Positions 30,841 to 43,600 of a stretch of 64,000 nucleotides of DNA are shown here, piece after piece. Position 1 is the stretch's first letter, and each line of letters starts with the position of its first letter. The position numbers were made by a program, and so were the translations under genes. This stretch comes from Apteryx mantelli. Lineage: Eukaryota > Chordata > Aves > Apterygiformes > Apterygidae. The notes below the pieces were generated by a model. It was not told the origin of the DNA and searched no databases. It saw only the letters and a program-made list of their open reading frames with translations. The stretch lies in the NCBI RefSeq assembly GCF_036417845.1, contig NC_089981.1, positions 26,370,001 through 26,434,000 on the forward strand, in the 5' to 3' direction.

Positions 30841-33800
30841 ATTTAATCCAGTTAAAAATTAGTCTATACAAATATGAGCAGGGCATTTTTTTCTACAAAT
30901 ATTGCACTGGAGGATATGAATTTGTACAGCATTGACCAAATCTTACCCCCTCATCCTCCTGTCGAAATCCCCAAAACTAAATGTCTACTACTTCTAGTCT
31001 TGGGACTGATGTCTGTACAAAGTTACATTCAGTTTTCTTGCAATGGCCTTATAAATGAAAAGCAGAGTAAATCCAAAAGCAGGAGTGACATTTCAGTCCC
31101 TTACTTATCTTTGAAAGTGGAAGAGGTAATAGCTTTCTACTTCCTCATTTGGCTATAAGTGTAGTTTAATGATTTTTAAAACTTTAAAAAGCTCCTGAGA
31201 AGTCAGTACCATGGTAGAAACATGCTTTAGGTGAATAATACTTTTCAGTCTCTTTTATGGAAGAGAGTACCCAATTAAAAGAAAACATCATCATTGGAAA
31301 CAACAAATACATTAACAAGCAACAAGTCAGCTAAACATTTCATGTATAAGCATGACTTTTAGCACATTGTGTAACTGCTAAGGCAGGTGTTCCTGACAGC
31401 GACAGAACTCTTAGTTAAATCACACTTCAAACAATTCACAAAAATACTTTGTCTTTACTATACTTGGACAGAGACCTCTGTTTGCATGGGCCTGAAAAAT
31501 GGTGCTCTTTTGCCATAGAGGAGAATGAGATGGACAGTATCAGGTCAAGCTTGATGTTACACAGGTGAGACTTGTAGAATCTCTCTTTTGAGAGTACATC
31601 ACTCAGCCCTTGCTATCTATGCAGGCATGTAAAGCAGGGAACTATTCATATGAAACTTTGGAATTGGGGATCGCATCTCAAAAACGCTTAGGCAACAAAC
31701 TCTTAAGATCTATTCAGTAGGAGTTAACTGTCATTGACTGAAGCTTTGGTGATTTCCACATAATTTAGGGCAAACGGCTGCCAATTTGACTGAACGTTTG
31801 ATTATTGTTATAGATCTGATGACACAATTTAGAGGTTAAAAGACCGCCTTTTTCTACTTCTACAAAATGATCAGAAAACCTGTAGTATGTAAAGTACAAG
31901 CTTACTAATTAAATTAACACTGACAAGAACAACATTTAGATTTCAGATAGTTGAAGGAAAGGTGAGTGCTGTTTTATGCTAAACGCCCCTTAGTGACTAC
32001 TGACATGTAAAACTAATAACTTTTGCTAGTACTAACTCACGATGAAATGACAAGTGAAATTCCTGGCTTCTCCCAAGCAGCTGCCACAGGCTCACCTCTG
32101 ATGCTCACTACACCATGCCGAGAAGAAGCTGAGTTCAGCACCTAAGACAAAACAGCTCTTTAGAAAACTCTGGATGTTTTCAGGGGTTGGGCTACAGGTA
32201 AATGGGTTTAAAAAGGATATAATGCCTATCTTGTACAGCAGGGAGAGAGAAGGTTCTTACAATCAAAATATAACAGATGTTGCACTGAAAACTTGAGCTG
32301 GGCAAGCACTTGAGAGCAGATACTGCATTACATACAATATTTGTTACAAAACAGATGTAATATGAAAAAATTTAGTTGTATTGTAGAAATGCCTTCAGAC
32401 CAAAGGTTTCAGTCCTTCATTCTGTACAAACATCTGTATCATTCTTCCTGTGTAAACCCTCATGGGGGAGAGGGGAGACTGGAAAACTTCCCCTTAATTT
32501 TTCTGTGATGTTTGAGTAACTCCCCCTCTGCTTCCCTCCTCACTGTGTTCTTAATTATCAGCCTATAACCCCACTGCCAGGGCAATGCACTGAGAAACTC
32601 TGTTACAAGTGAGAATAATATCCCTTGCTAATGTAAGTCCACTGGATGTAGCTGTAACTATGTCTGGGCCTCTTAGCAAACAGATAAAATTGCAGAAAGC
32701 TAATTCAGCTTCCAGACAAAGATATACTCAAACTGATGTTAGAATAGCAAGAAATGATGAATGGTGGATATAATAGTTTGAGAAACCAAATCAAAGTGTT
32801 AACCACTGGGTTAAGAACAAAGGAAAAACAATGGTAGAAAAGTCTAATTGTGGCTTGAGCAGTATGAATACTGCCAAAAAGGAAATGGGGCATGACAATT
32901 AACAAGATAAGGAAAGAGAATCTATTCTGGCAGTGAATTCTATTATGCTGTGTGGAGAACAAGAATATGCTCAGTCCTGATGAAAGAAGCATTACACACA
33001 GAAGGAAGATGCCTAGCTGCTATCAATCAAAACTCTTCAGAGTTGAGAAGCTTCTCCAACGTCAATACAAAACGTTAGCAATTGCCTCCTACCTTTCTTC
33101 AGTTTGCCTAACATACTCAAGCCTTATTCTGAAAGGAATATCTTTCCGTAACAGAGGCTTGCCTCCATTTCTTTGCTCAAAACCCAAATGATCTCCTTTC
33201 ATGACACCATCAGCAGTTAGCCACAGAATAGTAAGGAAATGCAAAGGATACTTGCCAAGGTGTGTGTGTATCAGTTCAAAGCCAGCATTACACAATCAGA
33301 CCAATCCATGTTTAAAAACAAACAAAAAAGACCCAGACAGGGTTTGGGCTTTAGGATACTTTCAGTCTGAAATAGATGACAAGCAAGGACAATCACACAG
33401 GTTTTCTACATTATAGTAAAACCCACAGGAAAAATCAACTGTTGTGTTTTTTTGTAAAATCTTGGTTTACAGTATTAGGGAGCTATTCTGGTTCAATACC
33501 AAAATAATACAATCAAGTAGCACCCCTGTTATAGGACATGTCATAACACTATATCAACTGCTGAAAGACTAATAACTATTAACAGCGAGACTCTTAACAG
33601 TCAAAGAATCATATCTGAAAAGAGCTTTTTGAAGCACATGGTGCATTTTGAAAAAATCAGGTATTATGACAGGAGGTAGGATAATCTGTACAGAAAAAGA
33701 CAGAGTCCTGTTCTGTTTTGCACAATATTTCCATCATCAACATAAAAATCTTACTTAACATGCAAAATTTTGAGATCAGCTGGCACCTGATGAAAGAAAC

Positions 33801-34567
33801 AGGGATAAAAGTACTGTCCCAAGAGCCAGTTGAGTATTCAACTGCCACACAGAATTAATCTTAACAAGGAAGATGGTTCAGATCAATACACCAGAAGTAC
33901 AGTATTCCTATTGAAGGCTTACAGTGAAATTCTTAGGCTTCTGTAAACATGAAAAATATTCACTGTTCCACATAATTGTGGTGGTTAGATTTTAGAAAGT
34001 GCAATTTTTCTGTGATTAAGCATGCAAAGTTTGTTTTGTTTTGTTTTTTTTTTGGCCTCAGAGAAGAAAGGGGATGGTAGTGCTGGAAATGGTAGACCTT
34101 TCTTTATCTGTGATCTTTAGTTCCCCACATTTTGCTGCTCAGCATTTCTGGAAAGAGTTTCTACATAAATTAAGGCCTAATTTGGTATTCAGGCCAGGTC
34201 CCTGCTGCTGCTTTGAGAAAATTTTGATTCATGGCTAACTACCAAATGGCAGCTCAGCCAGCTTTTTGTAGAGTCCAACAGCTCAGTCCCTTGGCCATAA
34301 AAACCCTTAGTATTGGTAACTTCTTTCATCTCCTCCTCCAGTATAGCCTCTAAATGATCCCCTTGTTGCCTTTCTCAACGATGCATTTAAGAGAAAAATA
34401 ATTTAAATTAGTGATTCAAGTCTGATCAATATTTAATCTATAACATTACTAAAGAATTTACAATCTGGGGAAGAAAGCAAAGAGTTCATGGTTTCACTCT
34501 GATTTTCCCCCTCCCCCCCTTTACCTCCCCCCAAAATAATGACAGTATAAAGTTGAGGCACAAGTGG
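30841..34567 (-). other. NUCB2 3' UTR and intergenic DNA before the Ig gene
   Basis: About 3.7 kb between the last NUCB2 stop and the next gene's promoter, both on the minus strand. No canonical minus-strand AATAAA was seen. The variant ATTAAA at 34432-34437, about 130 bases past the stop, is the closest candidate signal. No other gene or repeat family was recognised. Confidence 0.5.
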
Positions 34568-34680
34568 TTAACGGTGAACTTGATCAGTTCTAGCAGCTGG
34601 TTCTTGAACATGTCCTGGTGGTAAAGGCTGATCACCTCCTGCAGGATGGTTTGGTGTATCTCCAACTTTGTGTTCCCCAG
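34568..34680 (-). CDS. NUCB2: NUCB2 alternative C-terminal exon 12
   Basis: After a TTTTACAG acceptor, the phase-1 frame from exon 11 gives [20 protein letters not shown], then [17 protein letters not shown] and TAA at 34568-34570. The Pro-rich, PAG-GDQ-containing tail resembles the PAPAGDQ-type tail of NUCB1 as I remember it, which argues for an old shared C-terminus rather than chance. The long form is 455 residues. Prediction rests on splice sites and frame only. Confidence 0.6.
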
Positions 34681-37600
34681 CTGTAAAACAAGAATAAAAC
34701 CTCTGCAACTTCTTTATTAAATTAACCCCAAATGTTAAAAGTCTCTAAAGGAAAGTTTCTAGTGTAGGGACAGTCACACAAGAACTTCTATTGGTGGTTT
34801 GTAAGTGGAATCAAAATTTGTATATGTGGCTTGCAACAAAATCAGAACAAGACTGCCCTAAACACTGCATTATTTTAATATGCAGAATTTCCTCTTGGAT
34901 CGCTAATTGTTTCTCTTCTCTGTGAAATGTTCTGTTCTCCCTGTTACTGACATAACACATTGGCTCTCTGGAGATCAATTTGTTCTTTCTAAAGCATATT
35001 ACTTACTTGCGAAACCTTTAATCCAAATGAGGGAACTCTGAAGAAATAACAACTTGCTCCTGTATTTTATTCCTCACTGTGTCAACCATACTTTTAATGT
35101 TTTCGCCTTGCCTACCTTAGAGTAATGCTAGTTTTTATAGATTGCTTAAGATTCCATGACTTGCAACCATGTTTCTGTGTTTTGTTTTTTTGTTTTAAAT
35201 CATCCTTAGTATAGCTCTCTAGTAGCCTAGAGCTTAGACATGTTGGCTATTTGGGTCTCATTAACTCAGTAAATGAGTAGTGGCCATTTGTGGCTAATAT
35301 AATTAACATGTGCAATACCTAATTAAATGACTTTGCAGAAAGGAAAGTTTTTTGTATAAAATCAATACACATTTGTTAAGAACAGTATTTGTAACAATAT
35401 TGCTGGTATCAGATGATGTATCATTAGTCCAAGTCCCAGGGCATCTGCTGTTCCACATGGTATTTTCACTGAAGTTCTGTATGTGAGGCTCTCAGAACTA
35501 AGTATCATAAAATGAGATTAGCCACAGGCAGTTTTGAAGGAAATGAAAGAAAAAATGAAATCATTGCTCAAATTTCATTATTTTTCTGTGCTGTTCACAA
35601 AACTGAGTGGCTTACAGATGGAATTTCAGGGTATTCAAAGTGAGCTGTAATCACTGACTCTAGCAGTTAAGTTTGAACTCCCTCTGTTGGCCCTGCAGCA
35701 GCAGTTAACAACATCAGTATTCAAAAAGTTGTCAGGATACAGCCCAAGGCATTATGTTTGAGATGAATGTCTAAAACTTCTTGTGCTGTAGCACTGATGA
35801 TCTTAGCACACAAACATGGAAGCCAAAAAAGTCATATTAGTTTCAACCTTTCTAGAGGAGAAAAAAAGCTAAGTTAAGAGGTATGGGAAGAGCAAAGCCC
35901 TTTTAAGGCACACAGGAAATATGGACAATGCATTAAGGATAAAAACATGCTGGCTACCTGTCCTTTTCTTTTTTTTTCTTTTTTGACCTCAAAGAGTAAA
36001 TGCAATGATTTATTATGTCTATCCTTATCTTCTTCTGAGGGAGTTGAAGTAATTGGTCTTTCCCACTGTCTAAAGCTAACTTGTGATATGTTGTGCCCAG
36101 TTGCTGACAAGTTGGCCATGGAGGATAGACCTGTTGAAAGCATTTAAATGTGTACATTTGTTCTGCAGTCTGAGACTGGGACCACAATTTGGGATTACAA
36201 TCTGCGACATGAGAATAAGCTAATGAAGACATAACAAACAGCCTAACTGCTGATAGCCATGAAGTGATAGTGGCATCAACCTCAGCTTTTGTGTAAATAT
36301 CCAGGATCGAGAGCAAGGCTGCTCAACAAGAAGGGAAGGATACATTACTGACTTCACATTCTTGGTACTCAAATCAGGTATATTATAGCATGTGTACACA
36401 CGGCAAACTACCTTTAATCCACCTGGATATGTGTTGGTAACGTAGCCACAGAACATCAGACGGGCCTGGTCACTTTTATGTCCCAATTCTTCCCTGGATC
36501 CTCAGAAATCCTAGATATCCTAGATTTCAGTATGTTTAGATTGACCGGCATACCACTTGCTCCAATAAACTGCAGTCTTTCTTCTCTACCCATCTGATGC
36601 CTCAAGTTATGCAAGAGTGATTTTTTTTTTTTCCTATGGACTCCAAACTACTGAGATTTCAGAAATCCTCTAGAAAAATTCCATACTTCCCTCTTAAAGG
36701 CAGCTTAGTGAGCCTCTCAGATATATTCTTCAGGACTTTTACATTGGAGAACTTATTTTAAAGTTTGTGTATCTACACAGAAAATTACATACGGGGTTGG
36801 AATTTCAGTTCTCCAGCTGGTCCTGCAGGAGGATTTCCTTGCTGCAGCTTCTTTTGTTCCATCTGTTTTACAACCTGGTGAGAAATAAAAGACCACACTT
36901 GAAAAACTTAAGTATATCAACTTCTGATGTAACTGATTACACTTAAAAGAAATACATGCAGTCATTATGTGAAGTCTTTGTTAGTGGGGAAACTACTGAC
37001 TTGAGATGCTTGCATTGCTTGTTATGATCTGAAGAAACAGATTATGTTCTGCTGCAGTAAAATTAGTTTAGAATCCAGCCGATGCTCACATGGGAAAAAC
37101 AATGGTGAGTTAGGGACTGTTGTGATCCCTTACAGTTATAAGGCTATAGAAAAGGAGTGAATCCTTCTATTCTCATGCGTGTACCTGCTGAAGCTCTTGC
37201 TTCTGAGCCTGAAGCTGGTCATGCTGCCTCTGTAGCTCTTCCTTCTGTTTCTGAAGATCTTCTGCCTTCTTTCTAAGTTCATCTTCCTGCTGAGAAATAT
37301 GACTTTCAAATTCCTTTAGCTCCTCCTCAGTGAAGAGCTGCTGTTGATCCAGTGTCTGCAAGAAAATATATACAAACATGAATACTTACACAAGATTGCA
37401 CATCTATTTTGATTATATTTGCACTGGAACTACAATTAGCTGGATTCTACACTCCTTCAGACCCTCAAAATTTTGATCAAATGACCCCCAATTTTGATCA
37501 AATTACTCAGACATGACACTGTAAAGGGTTAGTGCACCTCATTCTGAGTAACAAGGAAATGGCTAAATCCTACTACAGATTTGGAGCTAGGGAAAAAGAT

Positions 37601-40600
37601 TCCTCTTGTTTCCAAATAAGCTGTTTTCTTCCATTTAAAGCGATTCATAACCAAAATGTCCATTTTGTGTTTGAAAAGCATGTGCAAACAAGCTCTTCTA
37701 GAATCCACACAGTGGCGCAACACGTTTTCTATTTGCATGTGGACCACAAAGATTACATCTGATTTACTCACACACATACCAAAACAGATTTAAAAAAACC
37801 CCAAAAACCAAAGGTCAGAGACATGCAATTTGGTTTCCTGGTTTTAGAGTGACGGAAATTGTATAGGATGTTGCACTTGGAACACATTCTCCTTACCTCC
37901 CAGCTATCTGGTTCCAAAAATTCTTTTTTCTCTGTAGCTCTCAGAAACTCTTCCAAAGTTACTAGCCGGTCCTTGTTGATGTCCACCTATTTGAAGTAAA
38001 AAATTAAACTCAACTGAAAGGTTATTTTTTTGGTGGAGATAATATTTAATTTCATTATGCAAATATCTTCAAATTTAACCATTTCATTTTTAAACAATCC
38101 AATTTTCAAAAGGATGCCTGCAACATCTTTTTAAAAAAGAATTTTTTTTCTCAGAAGTTCATATCGTTTAACAAAAATGGAAATATAAATTGAATCCTCA
38201 TATTTTACTTCAAAACTGATTGCTTCAATGGAAGTATTATGTGTGGTTACAGCCCCAACACTAATGGAAGCTTTTTTTTTTTTTTTTTAAGAAAAATGTT
38301 TTGTAATTTTCTGGTAACAATTTTGTAACTGTGAATGACAATAAGTTCCACTGTTGCATAGGGAGGATTTAAAACAGCAAAAAACAAACAAAAAAAAAAC
38401 AAATTGTGTCAGAACCCTTTACATGGAAGGGAGGAAATGCTTCCCTTTATGACTAATAGGAGTCCAGGCTTGCTGCATTCCTCAAACTTAGGGAACATAG
38501 CTAAATATAGAAGAGGCGCAAGTGAGAAACAGTGGTTCAAAACATCATCTTTCTTTTCCTCTGTCTCTAAGCTGCAAATCTATGGAAACTAATAAAGGTA
38601 TTCACTGTCACAGGTAATGCCTTGAGCTCTCAGACCCTTTTCTGAAGGGGCAAAAGCTAGTTACATGAAAGAAGGCATTGCTCTGCTCTCTCTTCCTACA
38701 CCTGATCTTATCCATTTTGCCAGGACAAAACAGCACATTTAGGGTTTTCCCTGTTTTACACAGAATTCACAGGGAATTTCTATTAAATATGAGAGTATCC
38801 AAAAAGGGAGGCTACAGCACAATTCCTCCTCTGGAAATTTATAAATAAAATCTAGTCAGTAGGCATTTCTGTTAGAGTATAGGGATAGGACTCAAGGACT
38901 GTAACTTTATGTGAATCCCAGCACAAGCAACGTTCAGTATGATGATTCAATCCCTTCTGCTGTACCTGAACAACCCTTCACATCAGGAGGACTATATTTG
39001 TTTAACAGAGTAGGAAAAGGGCAGCTGCATTAAATGTTACTCCATACCTCATTCATTACATGCTCTCTCATTCTCAGCCTTTCCTCTTCCATTTCAACCA
39101 TGTCATCCTCTTCATTTTTGGGGTCATAGACTTTTTCCAGCTGAAATTGAAAATTAACAGATGTTAGTCTGAAAAAAGGGCTGCTCATTCAAATGACAGA
39201 GCATATTTGGAATAGTAATGTGAGATATTACTAAAGAAGTTGACCATTCTTCCTCTTTTATTCATATATATATATATATATGAATATATATTCTATATAT
39301 TCATATATAATATTTTTTAGCATTGAATTTAAGAAAGAATTGATCCTTTCACTGCTAAGGATGAAGTTTTCAGTCAGTTCATGTGGACTGTCGTAATTCG
39401 AAGCTGTGGACATTACAATAAAATTCACCTTGACATGCAGTCTGAGCCTACATTTGACTCAAAGCAGAAAGAGTTTCCACATGGTATCTGGAACAGGGGA
39501 GGGGAACTCTTACTGGAGCACAAAGCTGACCCTTTAAGCAGTCACAATATCGCGAGACAAACTGAATGCTGAACTTAATGGTCCACTTCTCTTCTTGCAG
39601 AGTGTCTTTTTGGTGAGTTCATGTTTATTTGCTTCTAGACTGACCCCTAGCTTTCTCAGTCATAAGTAATTTTAAGGCCCTAGACTAATTATTTGTTTCT
39701 AAATTATAAAATTGTAAAATACTGGGATATACTGTCTAGATGACTGTCATATATCTTAGGGGATATATAAGAATCATATATCATATGAAGAGGGAATTAG
39801 CTCAAAGTACTGTTAGAAATCTTTATCTGCAAATTTCATTTCTTATAAAATTTATCATAATCTGAATTTATCAAGCTTGCATGAACACTGTATAGCATAT
39901 TTTCTCTCTGATTCATAAAGTCTAGGAAAATTTTAAGACTAGATGGTGGCAGGCATAATAGCGGATCTTTGAATGGGAAATTTAGGGTTTTTTTCCTCCT
40001 ACACATTTGCATTTTCACAGATAAGGAACTAAGGCTTAAAGAAACTACAGGCTTGCCTACTTGATGCACACGTGCACCAAGCTAGGTGGACACAAGAGAT
40101 CTGTTATCTCTGTAGCCATTTCCACGATGTACTGTCCCTGAGCCAGTAAGCATGACCGTGACCCTTCTTCTCTCAGCTAGGCTTATTACCCTAGGCTAGC
40201 ACTGAACAAGCACAGCTACCCAGCTTCAGAACCTCTACCTGGCTAAACAGAGCCAGAGCAGGTGTGCAGCTCTCTACACTGCAAACTATACAGGTACAGA
40301 TATTCTGCAGATTACTTATAAAATCTCAATCAACAGCCTGTGGCAGAGGAATACTTGAGCACTAGGTCTCTGGTGTCTGAGAGCTTCAACTACTTTCTTT
40401 TTCCTGCTGATGTGATTTTATATTTTTATAGAAGTGTTAAAGATGCATAAAACTTGACATGAGTATTCTCACTTGTAGTCCAAAGCCCCCAGACGCACTT
40501 GGAAAGACTGCAGACATCCATATAACCATTTATTGGAAGAGCTGAGGTTTCTAATTTTTTTTACCTCTTTAGTAAATAGGGCTTCTAATTCTTGCTCATC

Positions 40601-43600
40601 CAGGAAGCCATCATTATTCACATCTACAAAAAAAATCATTGAAAATACAAACCGAATAAATACAGAAAGCAATATATGTAATAGTTCTCCATGAGTTAAG
40701 TAAGTAAATGTCAGCATACAGTCTGGCATGGATTAAATGCCTTATTTAATGAGATGCTGGTTACACAGGTCAGTTTTGCTACTTAAACAGGCATTGGCTG
40801 AACTGTATCGCTGTGTTTGGCTGCCTGGCTCTTAACTGCTGGTTGGGTAAATCTGGAGCAATCTCTGTAGTTCTTAGATTAGCAAACTGAAATAGGTCAC
40901 AATAGGATTGTATACAGTGCAATTGCCAAAAAATACTTCTGAAAATAAACAAATTTTCTCAATTTAACAGCTACATTTGCAACAGGATCAACAAAAATCT
41001 GTAAAAAACTTTACTATCCAGCAGTATGACCCTTCAAATAGACAACAGAATTCTGCCAAAATCTATACAAATATGCAATGCTTCCAGAGATCATTGTAGA
41101 ATGACTTTTGACAATGAATGCAAAGGAGAGAATACTTGATAAGTAATAATCCATCTTTTATGCTATATTCTAGTCAATGTTGTTATAGTACCTCTGAAGT
41201 TGAAAGAGGATGTCTACTTTGAATGACTGTTATTATGCAATAGTTTTGGTTAACTGCTTCAGAAATTTTGATATACTAATCTCTAAGGCAAAAGGTTATT
41301 TTGGCCATTTCTGTTTCAGTAAGACTTGCATGAAAAAGCTACTGAAAAAAATTTCAGAAATTTTTCTTTCAAGATCTCTAGAAAGAGAGAAGAAATATGG
41401 TCTAATAATTACTTTCTATGTCAAGTACCTAAAATTCACAGTACATTTAATATATTCTAAACAGAAACAAAAGATCAGACTCAAGTTAGAGCACTTTTCT
41501 TCAGTTAAAGCATCTTCTGTGGTTTTAGTCAAATTCCACGCACTGTTCAACCCTTCACAACCTAGTGTTAGGCATGCCCTGCTTAACGGTATTTTATTAT
41601 GCAGCATCTAGCAATGTCAGGATATAAGGTTACACATTTATCTAATTACATTTAAAGCAAAATGCCCATTGAGATGAACAGACAAAGTCCTTGTCTCTGG
41701 TACTATTTCATCATTTTTAGTTGCAGACTACTCAAATGTAGAAGCAATTTTGGGAGCATTTTGGCTTTGTTTGTTTGTTTTTAGGGACTCCTGCAGCGTC
41801 TGATGGGGCTTAGTACTTCCATGACTTTTTGAAAGATAAGGAGAGACTGGCGCTTAACCACAGAGAAGTTGAAAATGACTTTTCTCGCACACATTTCTGA
41901 GAACTTATTACCAGCACATGGTGTGTAAGCAAAGTTATAATTATAGACAGCCCTATAAGTATTCACTCTTCCCTGAAGAACCACTATTGATTACAGGTCA
42001 GAGCTACATGATTTTGTGAGTATTTAAACAAAATTCTAACATCTACAACTTTTAAATGCCATTTGACATCTTACTGGTACAGTAAATTTACAAACAATAC
42101 AATTTGTTTTCTCTTCTACACTCTCTGGATTTATTGAAATTGCTTGAGTTACAGGATTTCCTCCTGGCATAAAACAAACATGCTGAACAAACACTCTTAG
42201 CAGAAGATAACAGACAGCCCCTTGATTTGTTTGTTAAATTAAACTAAGCCTCTTACCATGTAATTTGAAAAATGTTTTGGGGTCAAATTCATTAGGATCT
42301 AGTCCATCTGCTTCTTCCCACACCTCTTTCAGTTGATCTTTGCTTCCCTATAGATTGATTACAAAGAAAAACTATTCAAAAGATGATTCAGTGTAATTTT
42401 ACTGCATTACCTTTGCATTACAGTTTCTCAAAAAGGCTTTTTTTGTTTTGTTCCAACTAGATTCAATGGAATTTTCTTTAACCCCCTCTTACTCATGTCT
42501 AATACTTGCACTAAATAGAAAGGCCCATGGAAGAGGGAGCATCAAGGAAACACATACTCAGTGGAAAGGACCATCTGTAGTAATGCAGCATGGCTGGACA
42601 GACTCATCTAAAAGTAACAGCTGAAAGGAGTTCAATCAGTTTGCTTTTTCAAGAGCAAATGGTGCTGCGATGCAGTTCCTTCCAGGTTAGGCATACCATG
42701 AAGGCATCCTTGCAGTTTTGAATACCCTGCTGGCTTCCCCCTTATGAGTTTTAGCTTATGCTGTTTTGCCAGCATATAGCATACCTGCACAGGAAAAAGG
42801 GGTGTACAGCAGGTTTTGTAATGCACTCAGCATTGTTCCCGCTCTCTGCTCCCAGTGATGTCAATGAGAGGAGAAATAGGCAAATGCTGAGAATAAACAT
42901 GATACACCCTTCTCTTTATTAGCTTTTTCTCTCTGGTAAGCAAAGTTCCTTCTGAACTGTATAAGAACAGACTGTGGCCTTACAGGATGGTGAACTTTAG
43001 GGTGATCTCCATGCTTTTTCTTCATCTCTTCAAATTTGGATTCCTCTCGATGTCTCTTTTCTTCATCGAGTGTTTTTAAATACTCTCTCCTCTCATGTTC
43101 TTTCATCATCTCATATTTCTTAAATTCTTCATGGCGTGTCTTATCATAGTTTTCCAAGTCACTTGTAGCCTAAAAATAGATATACACACACACATGATTA
43201 TGTTAAAAGTATTGTTCAGTTCTGTGGACAAATCACCCATCTGTGGACAAAAACAGCTGTATTGCCATTCTCCTGTTAAACATGAAGACTAGTTGGGGGT
43301 CCCCTCTCACTTGACAGTGATGTAGAAACTTCTTCCTCACTTCCTCTGTCACCTTCACAGAATTCAATATGCAAGGGTTCAGCTGCTAGGCACCTTCAGA
43401 AACTATACAGTACTGTAAGGAGGCAACAAGGCACCCCTTCTCCTCAGTTAATAATCAATTAACTCAGGTTCAGTATGTCCCGTACTAATTACTAAGAACA
43501 ACTTTGAATGGTATTATTGACTCCTTGTTTATTTCAGAATAAGAACATTTGTAGCTTATCCTACAGTTTAACATACCCGATAGTCTCTCCATTATTTACA

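Larger units (their letters stand above)
37356..42256 (-). other. NUCB2 introns between EF-hand and zipper exons
   Basis: Non-coding stretches at 37356-37896, 37987-39047, 39141-40564 and 40624-42256. They hold the paired ATTTTGATCAAAT repeat (37470-37503) and the AT-rich palindrome near 39260-39312. Plus-strand ORF 41210-41611 has no family resemblance. Confidence 0.6.
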
